Below, one piece after another: positions 42,276 to 50,142 of a DNA stretch of 64,000 nucleotides. Position 1 is the stretch's first letter. Every line of letters starts with the position of its first letter. Where the stretch lies: the NCBI RefSeq assembly GCF_013363975.1, contig NZ_JABWGN010000022.1, forward strand, positions 62,001-126,000. Reading direction: 5' to 3'. A model generated the notes under the pieces. It saw nothing but the letters and a program-made list of their open reading frames with translations. It was not told where the DNA came from and did not search any database. The translations under genes were made by a program, and so were the position numbers. Source of the DNA: Nonomuraea montanisoli (GTDB taxonomy: Bacteria; Actinomycetota; Actinomycetes; Streptosporangiales; Streptosporangiaceae).

Positions 42276-43330
42276 GCGGACCTCACCCTCGGGTCGAGCA
42301 TGCGGTAGACCACGTCGGCCAGCGTGTTCATGAGGATCACCGCGACGGTGATGAGCATGAACGTGCCCTGCATGAGCGTGAAGTCCGGCACCCTGATCGC
42401 CTCGTAGAAGAGCTGCCCGAGCCCGGGCCAGCTGTAGATCGTCTCCACGGTGACCGCGCCGCCGACGACGAAGCCGATGCGCATGAACACCAGCGTCACC
42501 GTGGGCAGCAGCGCGTTGGGCACCGCGTGGCGGCGCCGTACCTCGTCGTCGCGCAGGCCCTTGGCGCGGGCCACCGTCACGTAGTCCTGGCTGACCTCCT
42601 CCAGCAGGGAGGAGCGCATGACCAGCAGGTACTGGGCGTAGACCACGGCCACCAGCGTCAGGCACGGCAGCACCATGTGCGAGGCCACGTCCAGCACGTA
42701 CGCGAACCCGTCGGGCGCGTCCACGCTCTCGATGCCCCGGGTCGGGAAGATGCCCGGGATCGGCCCGATGCCGACGCCGAAGACCATGAGCAGCAGCAGG
42801 CCGAGCCAGAACGTCGGCACCGACCACAGCACCAGCGAGACGCCGGTCGAGACCCGGTCGAAGCGGGAGTTGTGCCGCCAGCCGGCCCGCGTGCCCTGCC
42901 AGAGGCCGAGGCTGACCGCGATGACCAGGCCGACGCCGGCGAGCAGCAGGGTCGGCCCGAGCCGCTCACCGATGAGGTCGAGGACGGGCCGCTTGTACTC
43001 GTACGACGTGCCGAGGTCGAAGCGGAGCGTCTTGCCCACGAAGTCGACGAACTGGTCGAGCATCGGCTTGTCCAGGCCCAGCCGGTGGCGCTCCAGGGCG
43101 AGCTGGGTCGGCGTCATGTTCCGGCCCTGCGCGAGGTTGCGCACGGGGTCGCCGGGCAGCAGCCGGAACACGAAGAACGTGCCGATGATCACCATCGCGA
43201 TGCTGAACAAAGCCCCACCCGCCTTCGACAGCGCGTACTGCAGCGTGCCGCGGTGGGTGGGGCGTTCGTCACCGGGGCCCGCCGCCGCCTGGACGGCGGC
43301 GGGCTCGGCTGCTTCGAGCGGTGCGGTCAT
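42272..43330 (-). CDS. Oligopeptide ABC transporter permease (DppB/OppB-like)
   Basis: The 352-residue permease has six helices, with the OppB features FRLLPGDPVRNL in the first loop, DLGTSYEYKRPV before helix 2 and the EAA loop VARAKGLRDDEVRRRHAVPN. An Ala/Pro-rich N-terminal extension of about 30 residues precedes the first helix, longer than usual. Its start overlaps the stop of the binding-protein gene by 4 bp. Confidence 0.9.
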   Translation of the reverse strand: MTAPLEAAEPAAVQAAAGPGDERPTHRGTLQYALSKAGGALFSIAMVIIGTFFVFRLLPGDPVRNLAQGRNMTPTQLALERHRLGLDKPMLDQFVDFVGKTLRFDLGTSYEYKRPVLDLIGERLGPTLLLAGVGLVIAVSLGLWQGTRAGWRHNSRFDRVSTGVSLVLWSVPTFWLGLLLLMVFGVGIGPIPGIFPTRGIESVDAPDGFAYVLDVASHMVLPCLTLVAVVYAQYLLVMRSSLLEEVSQDYVTVARAKGLRDDEVRRRHAVPNALLPTVTLVFMRIGFVVGGAVTVETIYSWPGLGQLFYEAIRVPDFTLMQGTFMLITVAVILMNTLADVVYRMLDPRVRSA

Positions 43331-45138
43331 TCGCGCTCGTCCGCGGCGCTCTTGCGCCGCCTGGTCACGAGGAACGCGACCAGTCCGAGGACGACCACGC
43401 CGCCGACCACGCCGAGGATGAGACCGGTGTTGGAGCCGCCGCCGGAGGCCGAGCCGCCGGCCGGGGCCGCGACCGTGTCCACGGTGTAGAACGGCCAGTA
43501 GCCGCTGCCGCCGTAGAGCAGGCCGTTCTCCTCGGGGATCGAGGTGATGCTGGTGATGCGGTCCTTGCGGTAGCCCTCAAGGTCGTTCGTGTAGTAGATC
43601 GCGATGATCGGGGCCTCGGTGTAGAGGCGCTCCTGCATCTGCTTGATCAGGTCGGCGCGCTTGGTGCGGTCGAGCTCCTTGAGCTGCTCCTGGTAGAGCT
43701 TCTCGAAGGTCGGGTCGCAGTAGAACGACTCGGTGCCGCCGCCCTCACCCTTGGGGGTCGGCCGCCGGCTGCACAGGTGCGTGGCCAGGACCTCCTCCGG
43801 GTCGGGGTTGACGGACCAGCCGCTGATCGCGATGTCGTAGTTGCCGGTGACGCCGGTCTCCTCCGAGAACTTGCTGGAGTCGAGCTTCACGGTGGTCAGC
43901 GTGACGCCGATCTCCTTGAAGAAGCCGGTCAGGTACTCGCCGAGCTTGTCCTCGATCGGGGTGTCGGCGTGGATCGTGAAGCGGAACTCCAGCTTCTTCT
44001 TGCCGTCGGGCATCGTGCGGACGCCGTCGGCGCCCTTCTTGTAGCCCGCGTCGTCGAGGATCTTGTTGGCCTTGGCCGGGTCGTAGGTGACCTTGGTGTC
44101 GCCGGTGGCCTCCCAGAAGAAGTCCTTGTACATGGGCGGCACGATCGAGCCGTCGGCGGGCTTGGCCAGGCCGCTCTGCACCTCGTCCACGAGCTTCTGC
44201 TTGTCGATCGCGTAGTGCAGCGCCTGGCGGACCTTCACGTCCTTCAGCGCGGGGTGGCCGTCGCCGACCGGCTTGTTGTCGGTCGTCGTGGCGCCGGGGT
44301 TGACCTCCAGGTACGCGGCGCGGCGGCCCTGGTTGTTCCACGCCACGATGTTCGGGTCGTTCTGGATGGCCTGGAACTCCGGCGGCGCGAGGCGGCCGAT
44401 GAGGTCGATGTCACCCTTCTTCAGGCCGGCGATGGCGGCCTGCGGGTTGTCGTAGAAGATGACCTGGAGCTCGTCGATCTTCGGCTTGCCCCGCCAGTAG
44501 TTGGGGTTGGCCTGCAGCTTGACGTACTGGTCCTTCTTGTGCTCGACCGCGATGTAGGGCCCGCTGGAGACGGTCGGGTAGGTGTCGGCCTCGTAGTTGG
44601 CGAGGTCGGTCACCTTCTCCCAGACGTGCTTGGGCATGATCGGGATCGGGTTCTCCAGGATGGAGGCCTGGGGCGCCTTCAGCTTGATGACGAGGTCCTG
44701 GCCGTTGGCCGTGACGCTCTCGTAGTTCTCGACGGCCGGGCCGTTGGCGGTCTTCGCGGCGTCGTCGGTCATGATCTTGTTGAGCGTCCAGGCGGCGTCG
44801 TCGGCCGTGATCGGCTGGCCGTCGGACCACTTGGCCTGCCGGATCTTGAACGTCCAGGTGAGTCCGTCGTCGGAGGACGTCCAGGACTCGGCGAGGTCCG
44901 GGCTGGGCTGGAGGGTCTTGCTGTCGGGGACCGTCAGGAAGCCGTACATCCACCGGTGGATCGAGGTGGAGACGAGGCGGACCGCCAGGAAGGGGTTCAT
45001 CGAGTCGACGGCCTGGGTGGCCCCGACTCGGAGTACCTTCTTCCCCGCCGCAGGTTCCTGGGCATGGGCCACCTGGCCCTGACCTGCCATTAACAGCGCG
45101 ACGCCCAGCACAGCCAGGCGTGCGATCCATTTCCTCAT
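43327..45138 (-). CDS. Peptide-binding protein of the ABC transporter, with C-terminal membrane anchor
   Basis: The 603-residue family 5 solute-binding protein has a signal peptide (cleavage after AHA, residue 26) and the conserved core pattern (WTFKIRQAKWSDGQPITADD and DPDPEEV-like loop). It has no lipobox Cys. Instead the C-terminus has a Gly/Ser linker, a membrane helix (about 571-592) and a TRRRKS stop-transfer tail, so the protein is held on the cell surface by its end. ATG 45138 has AAGGTGAGG upstream. It heads the operon; high expression is likely as it is first. Confidence 0.88.
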   Translation of the reverse strand: MRKWIARLAVLGVALLMAGQGQVAHAQEPAAGKKVLRVGATQAVDSMNPFLAVRLVSTSIHRWMYGFLTVPDSKTLQPSPDLAESWTSSDDGLTWTFKIRQAKWSDGQPITADDAAWTLNKIMTDDAAKTANGPAVENYESVTANGQDLVIKLKAPQASILENPIPIMPKHVWEKVTDLANYEADTYPTVSSGPYIAVEHKKDQYVKLQANPNYWRGKPKIDELQVIFYDNPQAAIAGLKKGDIDLIGRLAPPEFQAIQNDPNIVAWNNQGRRAAYLEVNPGATTTDNKPVGDGHPALKDVKVRQALHYAIDKQKLVDEVQSGLAKPADGSIVPPMYKDFFWEATGDTKVTYDPAKANKILDDAGYKKGADGVRTMPDGKKKLEFRFTIHADTPIEDKLGEYLTGFFKEIGVTLTTVKLDSSKFSEETGVTGNYDIAISGWSVNPDPEEVLATHLCSRRPTPKGEGGGTESFYCDPTFEKLYQEQLKELDRTKRADLIKQMQERLYTEAPIIAIYYTNDLEGYRKDRITSITSIPEENGLLYGGSGYWPFYTVDTVAAPAGGSASGGGSNTGLILGVVGGVVVLGLVAFLVTRRRKSAADERE

Positions 45139-45256
45139 ATGTGCCTCACCTTCAGGCGGGGATTCCTGTGTAGAGAAAGGCACACCATACGAACAGGGCG
45201 TGTCAACGAGCTACGGAAAATTGTTTCATCTTCGTTTCCTGATCCGGTGTAAATTT

Positions 45257-46897
45257 TCAGTCGGCCTCGATGACCTTGCCGTCGTCCACCCGCAGCCGCC
45301 GATCCACGTGGACGGCGTCCAGCATCCGGCGGTCGTGCGTGACCAGCAGCAGCGTGCCCGGATAGGAGGCGAGCGCCGACTCGAGCTGCTCGATCGCCGG
45401 CAGGTCGAGGTGGTTGGTCGGCTCGTCCAGCACCAGCAGGTTGACGCCCCTGGCCTGGAGCAACGCGAGCCCGGCCCGGGTGCGCTCGCCCGGCGACAGC
45501 GTCGAGGCCGGCCGCAGCACGTGCGCCGCCCGCAGCCCGAACTTGGCGAGCAGCGTGCGCACGTCGGCGGGCACCATGCCGGGCACGTGCCGCGAGAACG
45601 CGTCGAGCAGCGGCTCGTCCCCCTCGAACAGTCTCCGCGCCTGGTCCACCTCGCCGACCACCACGCCGGGGCCGAGCGCGGCGTGCCCGTCGTCCAGCGG
45701 GACCCGGCCGAGCATCGCGCCGAGCAGCGTCGTCTTGCCCGAGCCGTTGGCGCCGGTGATCGCGATCCGCTCGGCCCAGCCCACCTCCAGGTCCACCGGC
45801 CCGAGCGTGAACGCGCCCCGCCGCACCACCGCGCCGCGCAGCGTCGCCACGACCGCGCCCGAGCGGGGCGCGGCGGCGATCTCCATGCGCAGCTCCCACT
45901 CCTTGCGCGGCTCCTCCACGACGTCCAGGCGCTCCAGCATCCGCTCGGTCTGGCGGGCCTTGGCGGCCTGCTTCTCCGTCGACTCGACCCGCATGTTGCG
46001 GCCGATCTTGTCGCCGTCGGGGGCCTTGCGGCGGGCGTTCTTGACGCCCTTCTCCATCCAGGCGCGCTGGGTGCGGGCGCGGGCCTCCAGTTGGGCGCGC
46101 GTGTCGGCGTACTCCTCGTACTCCTCGCGGGCCTGCCGGCGGGCGACCTCGCGCTCCTCCAGGTACGCCTGGTAGCCGCCTCCGTACAGGCGGATCTGCT
46201 GCTGGGCGAGGTCGAGCTCCAGGACCTTGGTGACGGTCCTGGCCAGGAACTCGCGGTCGTGGCTCACCAGCACCGTGCCGGCCCGCAGGCCCGTGACGAA
46301 CCGCTCCAGCCGCTCCAGCCCGTCGAGGTCGAGGTCGTTGGTCGGCTCGTCCAGCAGGAACAGGTCGTACCGGCTGAGCAGCAGCGACGCGAGGCCGGCG
46401 CGGGCCGCCTGGCCGCCGGACAGCGAGGTCATCGGCTGCTCCAGGTCCACGGCGAGCCCCAGGTCGGCGGCCACCTCCCGCGCGCGCTCCTCCAGGTCGG
46501 CGCCGCCGAGCGCGAGCCAGCGCTCCAGGGCCTCGCTGTAGGCGTCGTCGGCTCCCGGGGCCTGCTCGACCAGGGCCTGCGTGGCCGCGTCGAGGTCGCG
46601 CTGCGCCGCCGCCACGCCGGTGCGCCGGGCGAGGAACGCGCCGACCGTCTCACCGGGCCTGCGCTCGGGCTCCTGCGGGAGGTGGCCCACGGTCGCGGTG
46701 GCGGGGCTCAGGCGCACGCCGCCCTCCTCGGGGGCGTCGAGGCCGGCCAGCATGCGGAGCAGGGTGGACTTGCCCGCTCCGTTGGCGCCCACCAGCCCGA
46801 TGACGTCGCCGGGGCTCACGACGACGTCGAGCCCCGAGAACAGCACCCGGTCGCCGTGTCCGGCCGCGAGGTCCTTCACCACCATGGTCGCGCTCAT
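45257..46897 (-). CDS. ABC-F family ATPase
   Basis: The 546-residue protein is a soluble tandem ATPase without membrane segments. Domain 1 has GANGAGKST (37-45) and LSGGQAARAG. A charged linker of about 80 residues (P-site tRNA interaction motif region) contains EKQAAKARQTERMLERL. Domain 2 has GANGSGKTT, LSPGERTRAG and LDEPTNHLD. ABC-F proteins act on ribosomes, either in translation control or in antibiotic protection; which applies here cannot be decided from the linker alone. Confidence 0.88.
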   Translation of the reverse strand: MSATMVVKDLAAGHGDRVLFSGLDVVVSPGDVIGLVGANGAGKSTLLRMLAGLDAPEEGGVRLSPATATVGHLPQEPERRPGETVGAFLARRTGVAAAQRDLDAATQALVEQAPGADDAYSEALERWLALGGADLEERAREVAADLGLAVDLEQPMTSLSGGQAARAGLASLLLSRYDLFLLDEPTNDLDLDGLERLERFVTGLRAGTVLVSHDREFLARTVTKVLELDLAQQQIRLYGGGYQAYLEEREVARRQAREEYEEYADTRAQLEARARTQRAWMEKGVKNARRKAPDGDKIGRNMRVESTEKQAAKARQTERMLERLDVVEEPRKEWELRMEIAAAPRSGAVVATLRGAVVRRGAFTLGPVDLEVGWAERIAITGANGSGKTTLLGAMLGRVPLDDGHAALGPGVVVGEVDQARRLFEGDEPLLDAFSRHVPGMVPADVRTLLAKFGLRAAHVLRPASTLSPGERTRAGLALLQARGVNLLVLDEPTNHLDLPAIEQLESALASYPGTLLLVTHDRRMLDAVHVDRRLRVDDGKVIEAD

Positions 46898-46913
46898 GTG
46901 GTCCGATGCTACC

Positions 46914-46981
46914 GAGGCCGGTCAAGCCGAAGGCCCGATGCCGGCGAGGCCGGTCAAGCCGAATATCGTGGCCCGATGCCG
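46914..46981 (+). repeat. Tandem duplication around the DUF2809 start
   Basis: GAGGCCGGTCAAGCCGAA followed by GGCCCGATGCCG occurs twice (46914-46943 and 46946-46981), the second with TATCGT inserted between the parts. The second copy holds the actual start codon (46976); the first holds a silent ATG at 46938. Confidence 0.7.
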
Positions 46982-47413
46982 CGTCTGCCTGTCCTCCTGG
47001 CCGCCGTCCTGACCGTCGCCGCCGGACTGGGGGTGCGCGCGCTGACCGGCGGCGCCTTCGCCAAGGTCGCGGGCGACGCGCTGTACACGGTCCTGATCTA
47101 CGCGCTCGTCGTGCTGGCCGTCCCGCGCGTCCGGCCGGTCACGGCGGCGCTCGTGGCGGCCGGGCTGAGCTGGGTGATCGAGTTCGCCCAGCTCGCCGAC
47201 GTCCCGCCGGTCCTGCGGCCGGTGCTGGGCAGCACGTTCAACCCGCCCGACCTGCTCTGGTACGCCGTGGGGGCCGCCGCGGGGTGGGTCGTCCACGCGT
47301 ACGCGCTCGGGCGCATACATCAGGACCGGCCGGAAAGGGGGTGGGGACACCCACTCCAACGAAGGGACCCTGATGATGGACGGCAAGACGATCGCGTTCC
47401 TCGTCGCCCCTGA
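46976..47413 (+). CDS. DUF2809 small membrane protein
   Basis: The 145-residue protein has about four helices. The pattern ALYTVLIYALVVLAVPRVRP, LSWVIEFAQL and FNPPDLLWYAVGAAAGW is typical of DUF2809 membrane proteins, whose function is unknown. The last 15-20 codons overlap the start of the DJ-1 gene by 41 bp, and this tail (PLQRRDPDDGRQ) looks non-conserved. The natural end may therefore have been extended by loss of an earlier stop. Confidence 0.68.
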   Translation: MPRLPVLLAAVLTVAAGLGVRALTGGAFAKVAGDALYTVLIYALVVLAVPRVRPVTAALVAAGLSWVIEFAQLADVPPVLRPVLGSTFNPPDLLWYAVGAAAGWVVHAYALGRIHQDRPERGWGHPLQRRDPDDGRQDDRVPRRP

Positions 47414-47918
47414 GGGTGTCGAGGAGGCGGAGCTGACCGAGCCGTGGAAGGCGGTCAAGCAGGCCGGCGGCACCCCGAAGCTGGTCTCCACCGACTCCGG
47501 CCGCATCCAGGCGTTCAACCACCTCGACAAGGCCGGCACCTACGCGGTGGACGCCACGGTGGACGAGGTCTCCGCGTCGGACTTCGACGGCCTGGTGCTG
47601 CCGGGCGGCGTGGCCAACCCCGACTTCCTGCGGATGGACGACCGGGCCGTGGGGTTCGTCCGCGGCTTCTTCGAGGCGGGCAAGCCGGTGGCCGCGATCT
47701 GCCACGCGCCCTGGACGCTGGTCGAGGCCGACGTGGTGCGCGGCCGTACGATGACGTCCTGGCCGAGCCTCCGGACGGACCTGGGCAACGCGGGCGCCAC
47801 CTGGGTGGACAAGGAGGTCGTGGTCGACACGCACAACGGCAACGTGCTGGTCACCAGCCGCAAGCCGGACGACCTCAAGGCGTTCAACCAGGCGGCGGTG
47901 GACGCGTTCAGCTCCTGA
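47373..47918 (+). CDS. DJ-1/PfpI-family protein
   Basis: This 181-residue PfpI-type protein has the nucleophile elbow AICHAPW (Cys110, His111), the conserved Glu near residue 14-19 and DFDGLVLPGGVANPD. Relatives act as deglycases, chaperones or cysteine proteases in stress protection. AAGGGA stands 6 bases before the ATG. It overlaps the DUF2809 tail and is probably co-transcribed with it. Confidence 0.88.
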   Translation: MMDGKTIAFLVAPEGVEEAELTEPWKAVKQAGGTPKLVSTDSGRIQAFNHLDKAGTYAVDATVDEVSASDFDGLVLPGGVANPDFLRMDDRAVGFVRGFFEAGKPVAAICHAPWTLVEADVVRGRTMTSWPSLRTDLGNAGATWVDKEVVVDTHNGNVLVTSRKPDDLKAFNQAAVDAFSS

Positions 47919-47921
47919 CGT

Positions 47922-49001
47922 TCAGGCGACCTCCACCGCGGCGCCGCCGCTCGCGGCCGAGCGCTCGACGGCGGCGAGCAGCCGGTGCAGGCGCGCGGCG
48001 GCGGGGAAGTCGGTCGCGGCCGGCCGGCCCTCGGTGATCGCCCGCCCGACCTCCTGGTAGAAGGCGGCGACGTTGGCGACGGGCCCGTCCGCCGGGTCGA
48101 AGGGAACGGTCCGGTAGGAGGCGGGCACCTCGACCCGCTCGCCGCCGAGGCGGATGTCCCAGTCGGTCCAGTGCATGTACCTGCCGGGCCGGGTGGGCGC
48201 CACGGTCAGCGTGCCCTCGGAGCCGACGAGCTTGATCAGGAACCCGTCGGGGCTGCCGCTGCCGCCGTGGATCACGGCCGAGGCGGTGGCGCCGCCGTTC
48301 AGCGTGCCCTGGAGCAGGACCTGGCTCGGCACCCGGTTGGCGACGGTGCGGCCGGTGTCGCCGACGGCCACCTCGTCGTACCGGCGGGGCAGCCGCGCCG
48401 ACACCTCGGCCAGCGGGCCGGTGATCCGGTCCAGCGTCGCGAGGAAGTGGCCGGCCATGATCGTGAGGACGGTGGTGCCCCCGGCGGGTTCGGTGCTCCA
48501 CTCCATGCCGGCCGGGATGACGGCGCCGCCCAGCGGGTCGCCGGCGGCCACCAGCACGGCCGACTCCAGCCTGCCGATGCGCCCCGCCGCGACCAGGTCG
48601 CGCACGAAGAGCGCGTCCGGTGAGTGACGTCCCTGCAGGCAGACCGCGTGGACCACCCCGGCCTCCGACGCGGCCCGGGCCAGCTCGTCCGCCTCGGCCG
48701 GGTCCACGGTGAGCGGCCATTCCGAGACCACGTGCCTGCCCGCCTCCAGCGCCGCCCTGATCACCGCGGCGTGCCCGGGCGCCTTCACCGACACCACGAC
48801 CAGGTCCACCTCGGGATGGGCGGCGAGCGCGCCGGCGTCGTCGAACGCCAGTCGTGCGCCGTGCTCGGCGGCGGCCTTCCCGGCGCTGGTCATGTTCGTG
48901 GTCGCGACGGCCGTCACCTCGTACCCGTCCAGCCCGGCCAGCGCGGGCAGGTGGGACCCGGCCGCCCATCCGCTCGCCCCGACGACTCCGACTCTGATCA
49001 T
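47922..49001 (-). CDS. Gfo/Idh/MocA-family oxidoreductase (Gal80-like)
   Basis: The 359-residue protein has the N-terminal Rossmann motif GVVGASGWAAGSH and the segment VVSEWPLT, where classical Gfo/Idh enzymes have EKP. The Trp in place of Lys and the overall pattern fit the Gal80-like subgroup, in which the catalytic Lys is missing; the protein may thus be a weak enzyme or an NAD(P)-binding regulator. It is divergent from a TetR gene with two palindromes between them. Confidence 0.85.
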   Translation of the reverse strand: MIRVGVVGASGWAAGSHLPALAGLDGYEVTAVATTNMTSAGKAAAEHGARLAFDDAGALAAHPEVDLVVVSVKAPGHAAVIRAALEAGRHVVSEWPLTVDPAEADELARAASEAGVVHAVCLQGRHSPDALFVRDLVAAGRIGRLESAVLVAAGDPLGGAVIPAGMEWSTEPAGGTTVLTIMAGHFLATLDRITGPLAEVSARLPRRYDEVAVGDTGRTVANRVPSQVLLQGTLNGGATASAVIHGGSGSPDGFLIKLVGSEGTLTVAPTRPGRYMHWTDWDIRLGGERVEVPASYRTVPFDPADGPVANVAAFYQEVGRAITEGRPAATDFPAAARLHRLLAAVERSAASGGAAVEVA

Positions 49002-49029
49002 CTTCCCGGCCTTCCCTCGGTTGGTTGTG

Positions 49030-49095
49030 TATCGATCGGTATGAAATTAGGGGATGGCCGGGCGCGTCCACAAGGGGGTAACGTACCGACAGGTA
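49030..49095. promoter_or_regulatory. Two related TetR operators
   Basis: TATCGATCGGTA (49030-49041) and TACCGACAGGTA (49084-49095) both fit TACCGA-like/TCGGTA palindromes with two mismatches or fewer. The first is 28 bp from the oxidoreductase start, the second 21 bp from the tetR start, so each gene has one site at its promoter. Confidence 0.6.
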
Positions 49096-49116
49096 AAAAA
49101 CCTGGGGAGGGGACGC

Positions 49117-49698
49117 ATGCCGGGCGGCCGACCGCGCGCCTTCGATCCCGACGTCGCGCTGGACCGGGCCCTGGAGGTGTTCTGGCGGCAGGGGTACGAG
49201 GGGACGTCGCTGTCCGACCTGACCGCCGCCATGGGCGTCAACCGGCCCAGCCTGTACGCCGCGTTCGGCAACAAGGAGCAGCTGTTCGCCAAGGCGCTCG
49301 ACCGCTACATCGACGGCCCGGGCGCCTTCGCCACCGAGGCGCTGACCGCCCCCACGGTCCGGGAGGTGATCGAGCGCCTGGTCGAGGGGGCGGTCGAGCT
49401 GACCGCGGGCGCGGACACGCCGCACGGATGCCTGAACGTCAACAGCGTGCACGCCTGCGGCCCCGACTCGGCCGCGGCCCGTGAGGCGGCGATCGCGTGC
49501 CGGGCGGCCGGCGAGGTCGCGCTGCGACGGCGCTTCGAGGAGGCGCCCGACCTGCCGCCGGGCCTCGACCCCGGCGTGCTCGCCCGGCTCGTCCACACCG
49601 TCACCGACGGCATCGCCGTGCAGGCGGCGAGCGGCCGCACGCGCGAGGAGCTGCGCGAGGTGGCCGCCCTGGCCCTGCGGACCCTCTTCCCCGCCTGA
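49117..49698 (+). CDS. TetR-family regulator
   Basis: The 193-residue protein begins MPGGRPRAFDPDVALDRAL. This and the recognition segment GVNRPSLYAAFGNKEQLF identify the common TetR subgroup with a C-terminal domain containing TPHGCLNVNSVHACG (Cys-rich, possibly ligand binding). ATG 49117 has GGGGAGGGG upstream and is preferred to the earlier frame, which would cross an operator. It is divergent from the Gfo/Idh gene, the probable target. Confidence 0.87.
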   Translation: MPGGRPRAFDPDVALDRALEVFWRQGYEGTSLSDLTAAMGVNRPSLYAAFGNKEQLFAKALDRYIDGPGAFATEALTAPTVREVIERLVEGAVELTAGADTPHGCLNVNSVHACGPDSAAAREAAIACRAAGEVALRRRFEEAPDLPPGLDPGVLARLVHTVTDGIAVQAASGRTREELREVAALALRTLFPA

Positions 49699-49786
49699 CC
49701 CGCCCTCCGCCTGACCCGCCCTCCGCCCGACCCGCCCTCCGCCCGACCCGCCCTCTGTCTGCCCCTCCGTCTGACCCGCCCTCAAG
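49695..49786. repeat. 16-bp tandem repeat after tetR
   Basis: About six units of CTGACCCGCCCTCCGC follow each other directly; units 1 and 2 are exact and unit 5 is shortened. The first unit contains the TGA stop of the tetR gene (49696-49698), so the array is a multiplication of the gene's end. Confidence 0.75.
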
Positions 49787-49886
49787 GGAACGCCCGGAGC
49801 CCTCCGGGGATCAGCCCAGGAGGGCCGTCGCGAAGCGCCGCGAACAGCGCGAGGTTGCGCTCGGCGATCCCAGCGCCCCCGCGGCC

Positions 49887-50069
49887 GACCTGGCGTTGCT
49901 CGCGGACCTGCTGGCGCGGGGCGAGCTGGCGGCCGGGGTCGGGGGGCGACGGTCATGGGAGCGGCCCGGCGAGGCGGTCGCCGCGATCTTGGCGGGGAAG
50001 GTACACGGGAAGGCAGTAATCGACATAAAGCCGACAAAAACCGATGGCGCCCTCGAAAATCACCTGTAA
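49887..50069 (+). pseudogene. C-terminal relic of a zinc-type alcohol dehydrogenase/quinone oxidoreductase
   Basis: One frame reads LALLADLLARGELAAGVG, then RRSWERPGEAVAAILAGKVHGKAVI, matching the end of MDR-family oxidoreductases (typically RSWPLDEAAEAL...GHARGKVVI). The N-terminal 250 or so residues, including the catalytic and NAD-binding parts, are missing, and the frame runs on into unrelated codons up to 50069. It is evidence of a gene loss in the 444-bp gap before the permease. Confidence 0.5.
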
Positions 50070-50091
50070 CGCCTTGCCCTAACCTCCGAAA

Positions 50092-50109
50092 TGGTCTACA
50101 GCTATACCA
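50092..50109. promoter_or_regulatory. GntR-like operator upstream of the permease
   Basis: TGGTCTA and TATACCA frame a 4-base centre (CAGC) and match as inverted repeats at 6 of 7 positions; TGGT/ACCA ends are common in GntR-family sites. It lies 34 bp before the permease start and may overlap its promoter. No GntR gene is in the window. Confidence 0.4.
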
Positions 50110-50142
50110 ATCAGTGACTCCCCCCGCATACAGGGAGACTTC

